A stretch of DNA of 8,078 nt, from positions 1-8,078 of the forward strand of contig JAUMWZ010000070.1 in assembly GCA_030529405.1 (NCBI GenBank). Reading direction: 5' to 3'. Source of the stretch: Bacteroides sp. (GTDB lineage: Bacteria > Bacteroidota > Bacteroidia > Bacteroidales > Bacteroidaceae). The notes beneath the pieces were generated by a model, which saw only the letters and a program-made list of their open reading frames with translations, did not search any database and had not been told where the DNA came from. Of this stretch, positions 1 to 6,042 are shown one piece after another (position 1 is the first letter of the stretch; the number at the start of each line of letters is the position of its first letter). The translations under genes and the position numbers were made by a program.

Positions 1-411
1 TTGTCGGTAGATGAGTTTAAGAAAAAGATAGATAATGGAGAGTTCTTGGAGTATGAAGAGGTTTATGAGAACAGGTTTTATGGCACTTTGAAATCGCAAG
101 TAGAAGACGAAGTAAGAAAGGGCAATAATGTTGTTCTCGATGTTGATGTTGTAGGAGGTTGCAATATCAAGTCAATATACAAAGACAAGGCTCTTTCTGT
201 GTTCATTCAGCCACCATCTATTGAAGAACTAGAAGCAAGACTTAGAGGCAGAGCAACAGACAGCGAAGAAACAATCAAAGACAGAATAGCAAAAGCAGAA
301 TATGAGCTTGGTTTTGCAGATAAGTTTGATGTAGTAATAGTAAATGATAATTTGGAGGAAGCACAAAACAAAACCCTAGAAGTGATTAAAAACTTCATAG
401 AAAACAAGTAA
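1..411 (+). CDS. gmk: Guanylate kinase, 3' part (5' end outside window)
   Basis: The product transfers phosphate from ATP to GMP to make GDP, a cytoplasmic step of purine nucleotide synthesis. The visible 136 residues match the C-terminal two thirds of a Bacteroidales guanylate kinase: the GMP-binding segment with EFLEYEEVYENRFYGT (residues 14-29), the core strand VVLDVDVVGG, then the lid and C-terminal part with FIQPPSIEELEARLRGR. A full enzyme has about 190-205 residues and starts with a P-loop, which is missing here, so the gene enters from the left edge. The TTG at position 1 should not be read as its start. The stop codon (409-411) lies inside the first unit of a 22-bp repeat array. nadD follows 92 bases downstream on the same strand and may be co-transcribed. 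Confidence 0.93.
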   Translation: MSVDEFKKKIDNGEFLEYEEVYENRFYGTLKSQVEDEVRKGNNVVLDVDVVGGCNIKSIYKDKALSVFIQPPSIEELEARLRGRATDSEETIKDRIAKAEYELGFADKFDVVIVNDNLEEAQNKTLEVIKNFIENK

Positions 412-492
412 ATACAGTTTAGTAACAAACTATATACAGTCTGTTTATCAACTGTATATAGTTTGAATACAAAGTAAATACACTTTACAAGC
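405..492. repeat. 22-bp tandem repeat array A (4 units) between gmk and nadD
   Basis: Four units begin at 405, 427, 449 and 471, exactly 22 bases apart. Each fits the core AAAC-TATATAYAG-TTT followed by six variable bases; unit 3, for example, has the core CAACTGTATATAGTTT. The first unit overlaps the gmk stop codon and the last ends 11 bases before the nadD start. Units 2 and 3 together make a perfect 15-bp inverted repeat (426-440 with 451-465, 10-base loop). Unit 4 reads AAAGTAAATACACTTT, in which the usual AAAC/GTTT arms are replaced by the still complementary AAAG/CTTT. The function is unknown. Confidence 0.75.
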
Positions 493-503
493 ACAGCAAA
501 TAG

Positions 504-1097
504 ATGTTGAAAAAGAAGACAGTATTATTTTTTGGCTCATTCAACCCTATTCATATCGGACACACAGCCATTGCAAACTACATCTGTGAATGCCAAAACA
601 TAGATGAGTTGTGGTTTGTCGTTTCACCTCAAAACCCTTTCAAAGACAAAAAAGACCTTTGGAGCAATGAGGCTAGATTATCTTTAGTGCAAAAAGCCAC
701 TAGCGGATACAGCAAGATGAAAGCGTCTGATGTGGAATTTACTATGCCCCTACCTTCATATACGTACCACACACTGAAAAAGTTAGAACAAAACTTCCCC
801 GACAGGGAGTTTATTTTACTCATAGGTTCAGACAATTGGATAAAATTTCAAGATTGGAAGAACTACGAAGACATAATATCTAATCATCACATAATGATAT
901 ATCCACGGAAAGGATACAATATTTCTGATGCAAAACTTCCTATCACTAGAAACATTACTATAGTAGATGCACCTGAGATAGAAATAAGCTCAACATACAT
1001 ACGCAAAGCTATTGACGAGGATAAAAACTTGACTTTCTTTGTTCCTTATGGTGTTTGGGATATGATTGTAAAAATGAAAGCAAACAATTTGTTATGA
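504..1097 (+). CDS. nadD: Nicotinate-nucleotide adenylyltransferase
   Basis: The enzyme adenylates nicotinate mononucleotide with ATP to form deamido-NAD in cytoplasmic NAD synthesis. The 197-residue length is normal for the family. Nucleotidyltransferase motifs appear in order: GSFNPIHIGH at residues 11-20 (the GxFxPxHxGH ATP site), SPQNPFK at 41-47, SYTYHTL at 85-91, GSDNW at 108-112 and ISSTYIR at 161-167 (the ISSTxIR signature). The ATG at 504 places the first motif at the usual distance from the N terminus. No TAnnTTTG promoter is visible in the 92 bases upstream, which hold repeat array A, so transcription from gmk or from within the array are the alternatives. The stop codon overlaps the menA start as ATGA, which suggests translational coupling. 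Confidence 0.95.
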   Translation: MLKKKTVLFFGSFNPIHIGHTAIANYICECQNIDELWFVVSPQNPFKDKKDLWSNEARLSLVQKATSGYSKMKASDVEFTMPLPSYTYHTLKKLEQNFPDREFILLIGSDNWIKFQDWKNYEDIISNHHIMIYPRKGYNISDAKLPITRNITIVDAPEIEISSTYIRKAIDEDKNLTFFVPYGVWDMIVKMKANNLL

Positions 1098-2005
1098 CGG
1101 AGCAAGTAGAAAGAAATTCGATAAAAGCATGGATATTGGCAGCAAGACCAAAAACTCTAACCGGAGCAGCTGCACCCGTACTTATATCTGGAGCAATAGC
1201 ATATAACCACGGAACGCTAAAGATAGCTCCTTTTATTATATGTCTATGTTTTGCTTTCCTCATGCAAATAGCAGCAAACTTCATAAACGACCTTTACGAC
1301 TACCTAAAAGGTAGTGACAAGGAAGACAGACTAGGACCAGAAAGAGCCTGTTCAAAGGGGTGGATAAGCGCAAAATCTATGCGAACAGCAACAATATTAA
1401 CTTTACTTGTGGCATTATCACTAGGAAGTGCACTTATAAGCTATGGAGGAACAAAACTTATAATCATAGCTCTCCTCTGCGTATTGTTTGCATATCTCTA
1501 CACAGGTGGTCCTTACCCACTTGCTTACAAAGGCTTTGGCGACATTCTTGTTCTTATTTTCTTCGGCATAATTCCAGTATGTTTTACCTACTATGTCATG
1601 TCTGGAGAGATAAACACTGTTGTTTTCTTATCATCTGTTTCATGCGGATTGCTTATAGACACACTCCTTGTCGTAAACAACTACAGAGATAGAATTCAAG
1701 ACAAGCTAAGCAACAAGCAAACAATTATTGTAAAATTCGGCGAGCCATTCGGAAGATATTTCTACCTAACATTAGGGTTAATTTCACCTCTTATTTTTAC
1801 TTTTTTCGTTTTCTACAATCACACTTTTGCCGCATTCTTACCACTATTATACATCATTCCCCACTTCATCACATGGAGAAAGATGTGCAAAATAAAAGAA
1901 GGAAAAGCATTGAACACAATACTCGCAGATACATCTAGAAATATGCTTATTATGTCTTTATTAGTATGTGTTGGCTTTGTAGCAGACAAACACTTCACTC
2001 TGTAA
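1094..2005 (+). CDS. menA: 1,4-dihydroxy-2-naphthoate polyprenyltransferase (UbiA family)
   Basis: This inner-membrane enzyme prenylates dihydroxynaphthoate to make demethylmenaquinone, so the organism probably uses menaquinone in respiration. From the ATG at 1094 the protein has 303 residues and is rich in membrane helices. Both Asp-rich UbiA motifs are present: NDLYD at 65-69 and NNYRDRIQD at 195-203, the latter followed by KQT (208-210). The N-terminal WILAARPKTLTGAAAPV is typical of MenA. The reading frame is open further upstream to an ATG at 1055. I prefer 1094 because it makes an ATGA overlap with the nadD stop and because the 13 extra residues resemble no family N terminus. No hairpin with a T-run follows the stop. 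Confidence 0.93.
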   Translation: MTEQVERNSIKAWILAARPKTLTGAAAPVLISGAIAYNHGTLKIAPFIICLCFAFLMQIAANFINDLYDYLKGSDKEDRLGPERACSKGWISAKSMRTATILTLLVALSLGSALISYGGTKLIIIALLCVLFAYLYTGGPYPLAYKGFGDILVLIFFGIIPVCFTYYVMSGEINTVVFLSSVSCGLLIDTLLVVNNYRDRIQDKLSNKQTIIVKFGEPFGRYFYLTLGLISPLIFTFFVFYNHTFAAFLPLLYIIPHFITWRKMCKIKEGKALNTILADTSRNMLIMSLLVCVGFVADKHFTL

Positions 2006-2074
2006 CAACACACTGCTACAATATTAAGCCCTATACATCACTATCCTATTTTTCATTCATCAAAACCCCAAAAC

Positions 2075-2184
2075 AAACTATACATCAATAACTTACAAAC
2101 CATATATAGTTTATATCTAAATTATATACGATCTGTAGGTTGAATATATATAGCTAATATTCAAACAGTATACAGTTTTGCTAG
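2075..2184. repeat. 22-bp tandem repeat array B (5 units) between menA and bamD
   Basis: Units begin at 2075, 2097, 2119, 2141 and 2163, exactly 22 bases apart. Unit 2 has the core AAACCATATATAGTTT, one change from the palindromic consensus, and unit 5 has AAACAGTATACAGTTT. Units 1, 3 and 4 keep mainly the left half or the TATATA centre. The array starts 69 bases after the menA stop and ends 57 bases before the -33 element of the putative bamD promoter. The remaining bases of this gap (2006-2074 and 2185-2240) show nothing I can identify. Confidence 0.72.
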
Positions 2185-2240
2185 TTTAAATAATTACACT
2201 CCCTATCATTGCTTTGTAAAGTAAAAATAACACCTAATAA

Positions 2241-2272
2241 ATTGTTTAATTGATTATGGTTTAGTATTTTTG
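2241..2272 (+). promoter_or_regulatory. Putative Bacteroidota-type promoter of bamD
   Basis: A -33-like ATTG at 2241-2244 is followed after 20 bases by TATTTTTG at 2265-2272, an exact match to the TAnnTTTG -7 consensus of the Bacteroides primary sigma factor. Transcription would begin near 2277-2280, giving a short leader of roughly a dozen bases before the ATG at 2292. No start site has been mapped; the call rests on motif and spacing. Confidence 0.55.
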
Positions 2273-2291
2273 CGTCATATTTTACCATTCT

Positions 2292-3095
2292 ATGAAAAGA
2301 AATATTCTATTATACGTACTAATAGCTACATTTTTTGTTAGTTGTGGAGAGTACAACAAGGTTATAAAGAACCCTGATCATAACGTCAGATATGAAGCGG
2401 CTAAGAAATATTTTGCAAATAAAAAATATTCTAAAGCAGCTTTCCTACTGAATGACCTTATAATTATATATAAGGAAACAGACAGAGCAGAAGAATCTCT
2501 TTATATGCTTGGTATGTGCTATTACAATGACAAAGATTATCAAACTGCTGCACAGACATTTGTTACTTATGCTAACTCTTATCCAAGAGGTAGTTTTGCA
2601 GAAATGGCTAGATTTTATGCAGGAAAATCATTGTATTTAGATTCGCCTGAAGCAAGATTAGACCAATCTGCTACTTACAAAGCCATCGAACTGTTGCGCG
2701 CTTTCCTAGAAACACACCCTACAAGCGAACATAAATCAGAAGTAGAAAGTATGATATACAGCTTGCAAGACAAGCTAGTTCTGAAGGAACTATACTCCGC
2801 AAAGCTTTATTACAACCTAGGAAATTATGGTGGAAACAATTACCTGTCTTGTGTTATCACGGCACAAAATGCTCTTAAAGAGTATCCTTATACAAAACAC
2901 AGAGAGGAACTGTCAATACTTATTCTTAGAGCAAAGTATGAAATGGCTTTCAACAGTATTGAAGAAAAGAAAGAAGAAAGATACAGAGAGACCATAGATG
3001 AGTTTTATTCATTCGTAAATGAATTTCCAGACAGCAAGTATCTAAGAGAGGCTGAGAAAATATTTAAGGCAGCAAAGAAAGTAATAAAAGAATAA
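2292..3095 (+). CDS. bamD: Outer membrane assembly lipoprotein BamD
   Basis: BamD is the essential lipoprotein of the BAM complex, which inserts beta-barrel proteins into the outer membrane from the periplasmic side. The 267-residue product starts with a lipoprotein signal peptide whose lipobox is FVSC, placing the lipidated Cys at residue 18, followed by GEYNKVIKNPD as in Bacteroidales BamD. Helical TPR-like repeats follow, for example YEAAKKYFANKKYSKAAFLL at about 34-53 and YMLGMCYYNDKDYQTAAQTF at about 71-90, with a third pair near residues 173-215. Length is normal. The omega gene begins after only 14 bases, so the two are probably one transcript from the promoter just upstream. Confidence 0.93.
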   Translation: MKRNILLYVLIATFFVSCGEYNKVIKNPDHNVRYEAAKKYFANKKYSKAAFLLNDLIIIYKETDRAEESLYMLGMCYYNDKDYQTAAQTFVTYANSYPRGSFAEMARFYAGKSLYLDSPEARLDQSATYKAIELLRAFLETHPTSEHKSEVESMIYSLQDKLVLKELYSAKLYYNLGNYGGNNYLSCVITAQNALKEYPYTKHREELSILILRAKYEMAFNSIEEKKEERYRETIDEFYSFVNEFPDSKYLREAEKIFKAAKKVIKE

Positions 3096-3109
3096 ACATA
3101 GAAATAATT

Positions 3110-3457
3110 ATGGATAACAAAAAAACAAACGCACCTACAACAACAGTTACAAGAGACTTGATGGACTTGTGTGAAGATACAGGAAACATCTATGAAACAG
3201 TTGCAATTATAGGTAAAAGAGCAAACCAAATAAGCATAGAAACAAAGAAAGAACTTACAGAAACATTAGAAAGATTTGCTTCTTCATTCGAAGACAACTT
3301 AGAAGAAGTAACTGAAAACTCAACACAAAATTCTGTTTCTATACACTACGAAAAGCAACCTAAACCTACACTTATAGCAACCCAAGAATACATTGAGGGA
3401 AAAATATATTTCAGAAGAGCTGATAGAGAAAAAGGTAAAAAAGAATCAGAAGAATAA
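3110..3457 (+). CDS. rpoZ: RNA polymerase omega subunit, Bacteroidota type
   Basis: The 115-residue protein resembles the omega/Rpb6-like subunit of Bacteroidota RNA polymerase, which helps assembly of beta-prime. The recognisable core is NIYETVAIIGKRANQISI at about residues 27-44, matching the omega pattern of an N-terminal helix followed by a KRANQI-type segment. Then comes a charged helix with KKELTETLERFASSFED. The C-terminal part, with KPTLIATQEYIEGKIYFR at about 85-102, is characteristic of the Bacteroidota form, which is longer and more divergent than proteobacterial omega. It lies 14 bases after bamD, a linkage common in Bacteroidales. The symbol rests on family resemblance; some annotations call it only an omega-like or hypothetical protein. 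Confidence 0.82.
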   Translation: MDNKKTNAPTTTVTRDLMDLCEDTGNIYETVAIIGKRANQISIETKKELTETLERFASSFEDNLEEVTENSTQNSVSIHYEKQPKPTLIATQEYIEGKIYFRRADREKGKKESEE

Positions 3458-3479
3458 TTATAAAGAATATATTTATCAC

Positions 3480-3512
3480 TATAGCCGAGCAGACAGATAA
3501 AGCTTGGCTATA
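3480..3512 (+). other. Stem-loop between omega gene and DUF4293 gene
   Basis: Bases 3480-3490 pair with 3502-3512 in an 11-bp stem with one G-U pair and an 11-base loop (3491-3501). It begins 23 bases after the omega stop. The bases that follow are TTATTATA rather than a solid T-run, so it may be a weak or partial terminator, or an mRNA processing or stability element. No TAnnTTTG promoter is visible between it and the next gene at 3616, so some read-through into that gene is likely. The remainder of this 158-base gap shows no 22-bp repeat units. Confidence 0.45.
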
Positions 3513-3615
3513 TTATTATACAGCAAATTATAGAAGAGAGAAAAAGCCATATTCATCGACAAATAAAGTGGCTTAAAACGACAACTTAAACAACAATAAC
3601 TAATACCATAAAAAT

Positions 3616-4038
3616 ATGATACAAAGAATACAAACTGTATATCTACTACTCTCTGCAGTAGCCATAATACTTGCAATATTTATGCCAGTAGGATTTATTT
3701 ATACAACAAATGGAGTAGAAGCTCCACTACATTTGTATGAGAGTTACTGGGGTTTACTAGGAATTTTATCCATTGCAGCAATAATAAATATAGGCACTAT
3801 ATTCTTATTTAAGAACAGAATACTTCAAATAAGATTTTGTTCGTTCAACAGCCTTATATTGTTGGGTTTCTATATAGCAGCAGTTACATTCTACATTATG
3901 ATGGACACAACTCTATTTTCTTTTAGAATAAACTGGACACTATGCTTACCTGCAATAAGTATCATACTTAACATACTTGCAATAAGAGGTATAGCAAAAG
4001 ACGAAGCATTAGTAAGAGCAGCAAATAGAATAAGATAA
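3616..4038 (+). CDS. DUF4293 family membrane protein
   Basis: A 140-residue protein of unknown function. It begins with MIQRIQTVYLLLSAVAIILA and ends with GIAKDEALVRAANRIR; both ends are typical of the DUF4293 family found throughout Bacteroidota. Four membrane helices are visible at about residues 6-28, 43-66, 75-96 and 107-124, and the short basic C terminus is probably cytoplasmic. The family is regularly found near bamD and the omega gene. I see no motif that would suggest an enzyme. No own promoter is visible, so it is probably expressed by read-through from bamD-omega. A strong terminator follows 18 bases after the stop. Confidence 0.82.
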   Translation: MIQRIQTVYLLLSAVAIILAIFMPVGFIYTTNGVEAPLHLYESYWGLLGILSIAAIINIGTIFLFKNRILQIRFCSFNSLILLGFYIAAVTFYIMMDTTLFSFRINWTLCLPAISIILNILAIRGIAKDEALVRAANRIR

Positions 4039-4056
4039 CAGCAAGATAAACGATAT

Positions 4057-4092
4057 AAAAACGTCCGATAAGAAATCTTATCGGACGTTTTT
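4057..4092 (+). terminator. Strong intrinsic terminator after the DUF4293 gene
   Basis: A perfect 16-bp stem (4057-4072 with 4077-4092) with loop AAAT contains the GC-rich arm ACGTCCGATAAG and ends in TTTTT. It closes the + strand transcript of bamD, omega and DUF4293. Because the left arm starts with AAAAA, it can also end - strand transcripts arriving from the sulfatase gene, so it probably works in both directions between these convergent genes. Confidence 0.9.
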
Positions 4093-4221
4093 ATTATATA
4101 TAGTTTCTTCTAAAAGAGTATTGCAGTATTTGAAAACTGTATATTGTCTACATGCAAATCATATATCATCGACTTACAAACTGTACATATCTTACAAGGA
4201 AACAATGCACAGTTTAGAAAC
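4091..4221. repeat. 22-bp tandem repeat array C (5-6 units) between convergent genes
   Basis: Clear units begin at 4134, 4156, 4178 and 4200, each 22 bases apart and opening with AAAC or AAAT followed by a TATATA-like centre. Upstream, a degenerate unit at 4112 and a good TATATATAGTTT match at about 4095-4106 continue the series, with a one-base phase shift for the first. The array fills the space between the bidirectional terminator and the 3' end of the sulfatase gene; its last unit ends 18 bases short of that stop codon. Confidence 0.68.
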
Positions 4222-4239
4222 ACTCAATAAATCAAGTGT

Positions 4240-5754
4240 TTATTTAGGCAAACTTATAGGAAACACATCGCTAGGCACGTGTTGCGAATGTATTATCTTT
4301 TTCATCTTCTTCACTACTTTAGGATACTTCTCTGCCAAGTCATTATCTTCGTGAATATCCGTTGCCAAGTCGTAAAGATGTACTTTGCCGTTTTTCACAA
4401 CCATCTTCCAATCTCCCATTCTTAAAGCTAACTGGCGCGTTTCATTAAATTCCCAATACAAGAATTTATGTTGTTTTTGTTTTCCATTTCCCAACATAGT
4501 AGGTGCAAAAGAAATACCGTCAAAATAGTCTTTTTCTACATTCTTGTTAGAATATCTCTTCTTCATATTCTTAACACCTATAATATCACAAAACGTAGGC
4601 ATAACATCATAGAAAGCAAGTATATGGTCATTAACCGTATTTGCTTCTATCTTTTCAGGCCATCTAGCTATAAATGGCACCCTAATTCCTCCCTCGTAGC
4701 ACGAACGCTTACGTCCTTTAAGCACACCATCTCTACCAAAGAAAGCTGGGTCAGCACCACCTTCTTCGTGAGGACCATTATCGCTGGTAAATATTATAAG
4801 GGTATTTTTATCAAGTCCTTTTTCCTTTAGTTTCTCAATAATCTCGCCAACATACAAATCCAGCCTTGTTATCATTGCAGCAAACTGTGCTCTAGTATTA
4901 TTTATTGCATGATATCTAGATGGGTTATCTCCTTTATAGTTTCTATCATCAATGAATTTACTCTTATACTCATCTACTATAGAATCTTGTGGCTGAACTA
5001 GCTCGGCATGAGGTAAAGTATATGTCAGCAATCCAAAGAATGGTTTGTCTGCTGACTGACTATCAATCCACTCTAGTGCCTTATGATGTATTATGTCAGA
5101 GGCATATTGAGGACGCTTAAAGTATTCGTTTCCTGTCATAGAATACTTTATATTCTCGTCCATAATAACCCTTACTACTTCCTTATCTCCAAGCCGTTTG
5201 CTATATCTATTCAAGAAGTTTGGATAGTAAGAGTGTGCCTGAAACTGACATATATATCCATAGAATTCGTCTACTCCACGCTTATCTGGCGTAGAAACTG
5301 AGCCCTCATATCCCCCAGCCCATTTACCAAACATACCTGTGTTATACCCATTGTCTTTCATAATCTCAGGCAATAAGATGTGGTTTTCTGCATAAGGGTG
5401 TTGCCCAACAACAGTAAACTCCTCATTGTTTCCATACATCATTCGGGCTGATTCTTTCCAATACTCTTTATTTCCTCTTACCTCTGTGTGTCCGGTATGT
5501 TGTCCTGTCATCAACGATGCTCTCGACGGCGCACTAACAGGACTACCAGCATAGGCTTGAGTAAACCTCATTCCTTCTCTAGCCATATTGTCTAAATGCG
5601 GAGTGCGTATAAGTTTCTGACCATAGCAAGCTAAGTCGCCATATCCCATATCATCACACATTATGAAAATGATATTAGGCTTGCTGTTTTGTGATAAAGC
5701 GAATAAAGGAGAAAGTAACATTCCTCCAAAAACAGGAATATGTTTGTAGTTCAT
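4240..5754 (-). CDS. Secreted Ser-type S1 sulfatase (arylsulfatase A-like)
   Basis: The enzyme hydrolyses sulfate esters, probably on a glycan, in the periplasm or at the cell surface. The 504-residue protein starts with a signal peptide (about residues 1-20). It shows the alkaline-phosphatase-fold sulfatase motifs: metal-binding Asp34-Asp35 in MCDDMGYGDL; Ser74 in S-A-P-S-R (74-78), the [CS]xPxR site whose Ser must be oxidised to formylglycine; Lys144 in GMFGKW; His249 in LPHAEL; Asp325-Asn326 in TSDNGPH; and Lys349 before CYEGGIRVPF. The set is complete, so it should be active if a radical-SAM maturase (anSME) exists elsewhere in the genome. Substrate cannot be read from sequence. The neighbouring fucosidase suggests sulfated fucosylated glycans such as mucin. 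It has its own promoter on the - strand. Confidence 0.92.
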   Translation of the reverse strand: MNYKHIPVFGGMLLSPLFALSQNSKPNIIFIMCDDMGYGDLACYGQKLIRTPHLDNMAREGMRFTQAYAGSPVSAPSRASLMTGQHTGHTEVRGNKEYWKESARMMYGNNEEFTVVGQHPYAENHILLPEIMKDNGYNTGMFGKWAGGYEGSVSTPDKRGVDEFYGYICQFQAHSYYPNFLNRYSKRLGDKEVVRVIMDENIKYSMTGNEYFKRPQYASDIIHHKALEWIDSQSADKPFFGLLTYTLPHAELVQPQDSIVDEYKSKFIDDRNYKGDNPSRYHAINNTRAQFAAMITRLDLYVGEIIEKLKEKGLDKNTLIIFTSDNGPHEEGGADPAFFGRDGVLKGRKRSCYEGGIRVPFIARWPEKIEANTVNDHILAFYDVMPTFCDIIGVKNMKKRYSNKNVEKDYFDGISFAPTMLGNGKQKQHKFLYWEFNETRQLALRMGDWKMVVKNGKVHLYDLATDIHEDNDLAEKYPKVVKKMKKIIHSQHVPSDVFPISLPK

Positions 5755-5782
5755 CGTATAAGAGTATTTTTTATTTCAAAGG

Positions 5783-5814
5783 CAAATATACAATAATAAG
5801 GTGCTACAAACAAC
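5783..5814 (-). promoter_or_regulatory. Putative Bacteroidota-type promoter of the sulfatase gene
   Basis: On the - strand TATATTTG (5790-5783) matches TAnnTTTG exactly. A -33-like GTTG (5814-5811) lies 20 bases upstream; a TTTG at 5810-5807 with a 16-base gap is a poorer alternative. The start codon at 5754 would then follow a leader of about 20 bases. Repeat array D lies about 50 bases further upstream. Confidence 0.6.
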
Positions 5815-5864
5815 AGACAAATGACTTTAAGAACAAAAATATAATGCAATTACATTGCCTTTGT

Positions 5865-5952
5865 AGACTATATATAAAATAAAAATAGATTATATATAGT
5901 CAATATGTAAACTATACATTGCTGACTTCTAAACTATATATCACTCTCAGAT
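5865..5952. repeat. 22-bp tandem repeat array D (4 units) upstream of the sulfatase gene
   Basis: Units begin at 5865, 5887, 5909 and 5931, exactly 22 bases apart, opening with AGAC, AGAT, AAAC and AAAC and each followed by TATATATA or TATACAT. The last unit's AAACTATAT (5931-5939) is mirrored by ATATAGTTT at 5951-5959, giving a 9-bp inverted repeat that spans the array end. The array lies between the fucosidase terminator and the sulfatase promoter. In the rest of the gap, 5815-5864 shows nothing clear beyond a small GCAAT-TAC-ATTGC palindrome at 5846-5858. Confidence 0.72.
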
Positions 5953-5978
5953 ATAGTTTGTATGGATTATTTGGATAT

Positions 5979-6021
5979 AAAAAATCCTCCATATACCAGA
6001 ACTTATCTTGTATATGGAGGA
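5979..6021 (-). terminator. Intrinsic terminator of the fucosidase gene
   Basis: Bases 5985-5996 (TCCTCCATATAC) pair perfectly with 6010-6021 in a 12-bp stem with a 13-base loop. Read on the - strand, the stem is followed by six Ts (complement of A5979-A5984). It begins 21 bases after the fucosidase stop codon, so the sulfatase gene is probably not read through from the fucosidase and is transcribed from its own promoter. Confidence 0.85.
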
Positions 6022-6042
6022 CTATATATTTTCCGCAGATTA

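Noticed and set aside
207..494. Antisense open reading frame of 95 codons over gmk and array A
   Set aside because: Shadow of gmk in another frame; Ser/Leu-rich composition without family resemblance.
1055..1093. Upstream ATG at 1055 for menA
   Set aside because: It would overlap nadD by 43 bases and add residues with no family match; the ATG at 1094 gives a normal MenA N terminus.
3544..3574. Possible AAGCCA / TGGCTT hairpin before the DUF4293 gene
   Set aside because: Only 6 bp with a 19-base loop; likely chance.
4218..4241. Hairpin AAACACT / AGTGTTT as a sulfatase terminator
   Set aside because: The stem has only 7 AT-rich bp, overlaps the stop codon and has no T-run on the - strand; the terminator at 4057-4092 is the better candidate.
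4121..4354. Open reading frame of 77 codons on the + strand
   Set aside because: It runs through repeat array C and antisense to the sulfatase gene end; no family resemblance and low-complexity origin.
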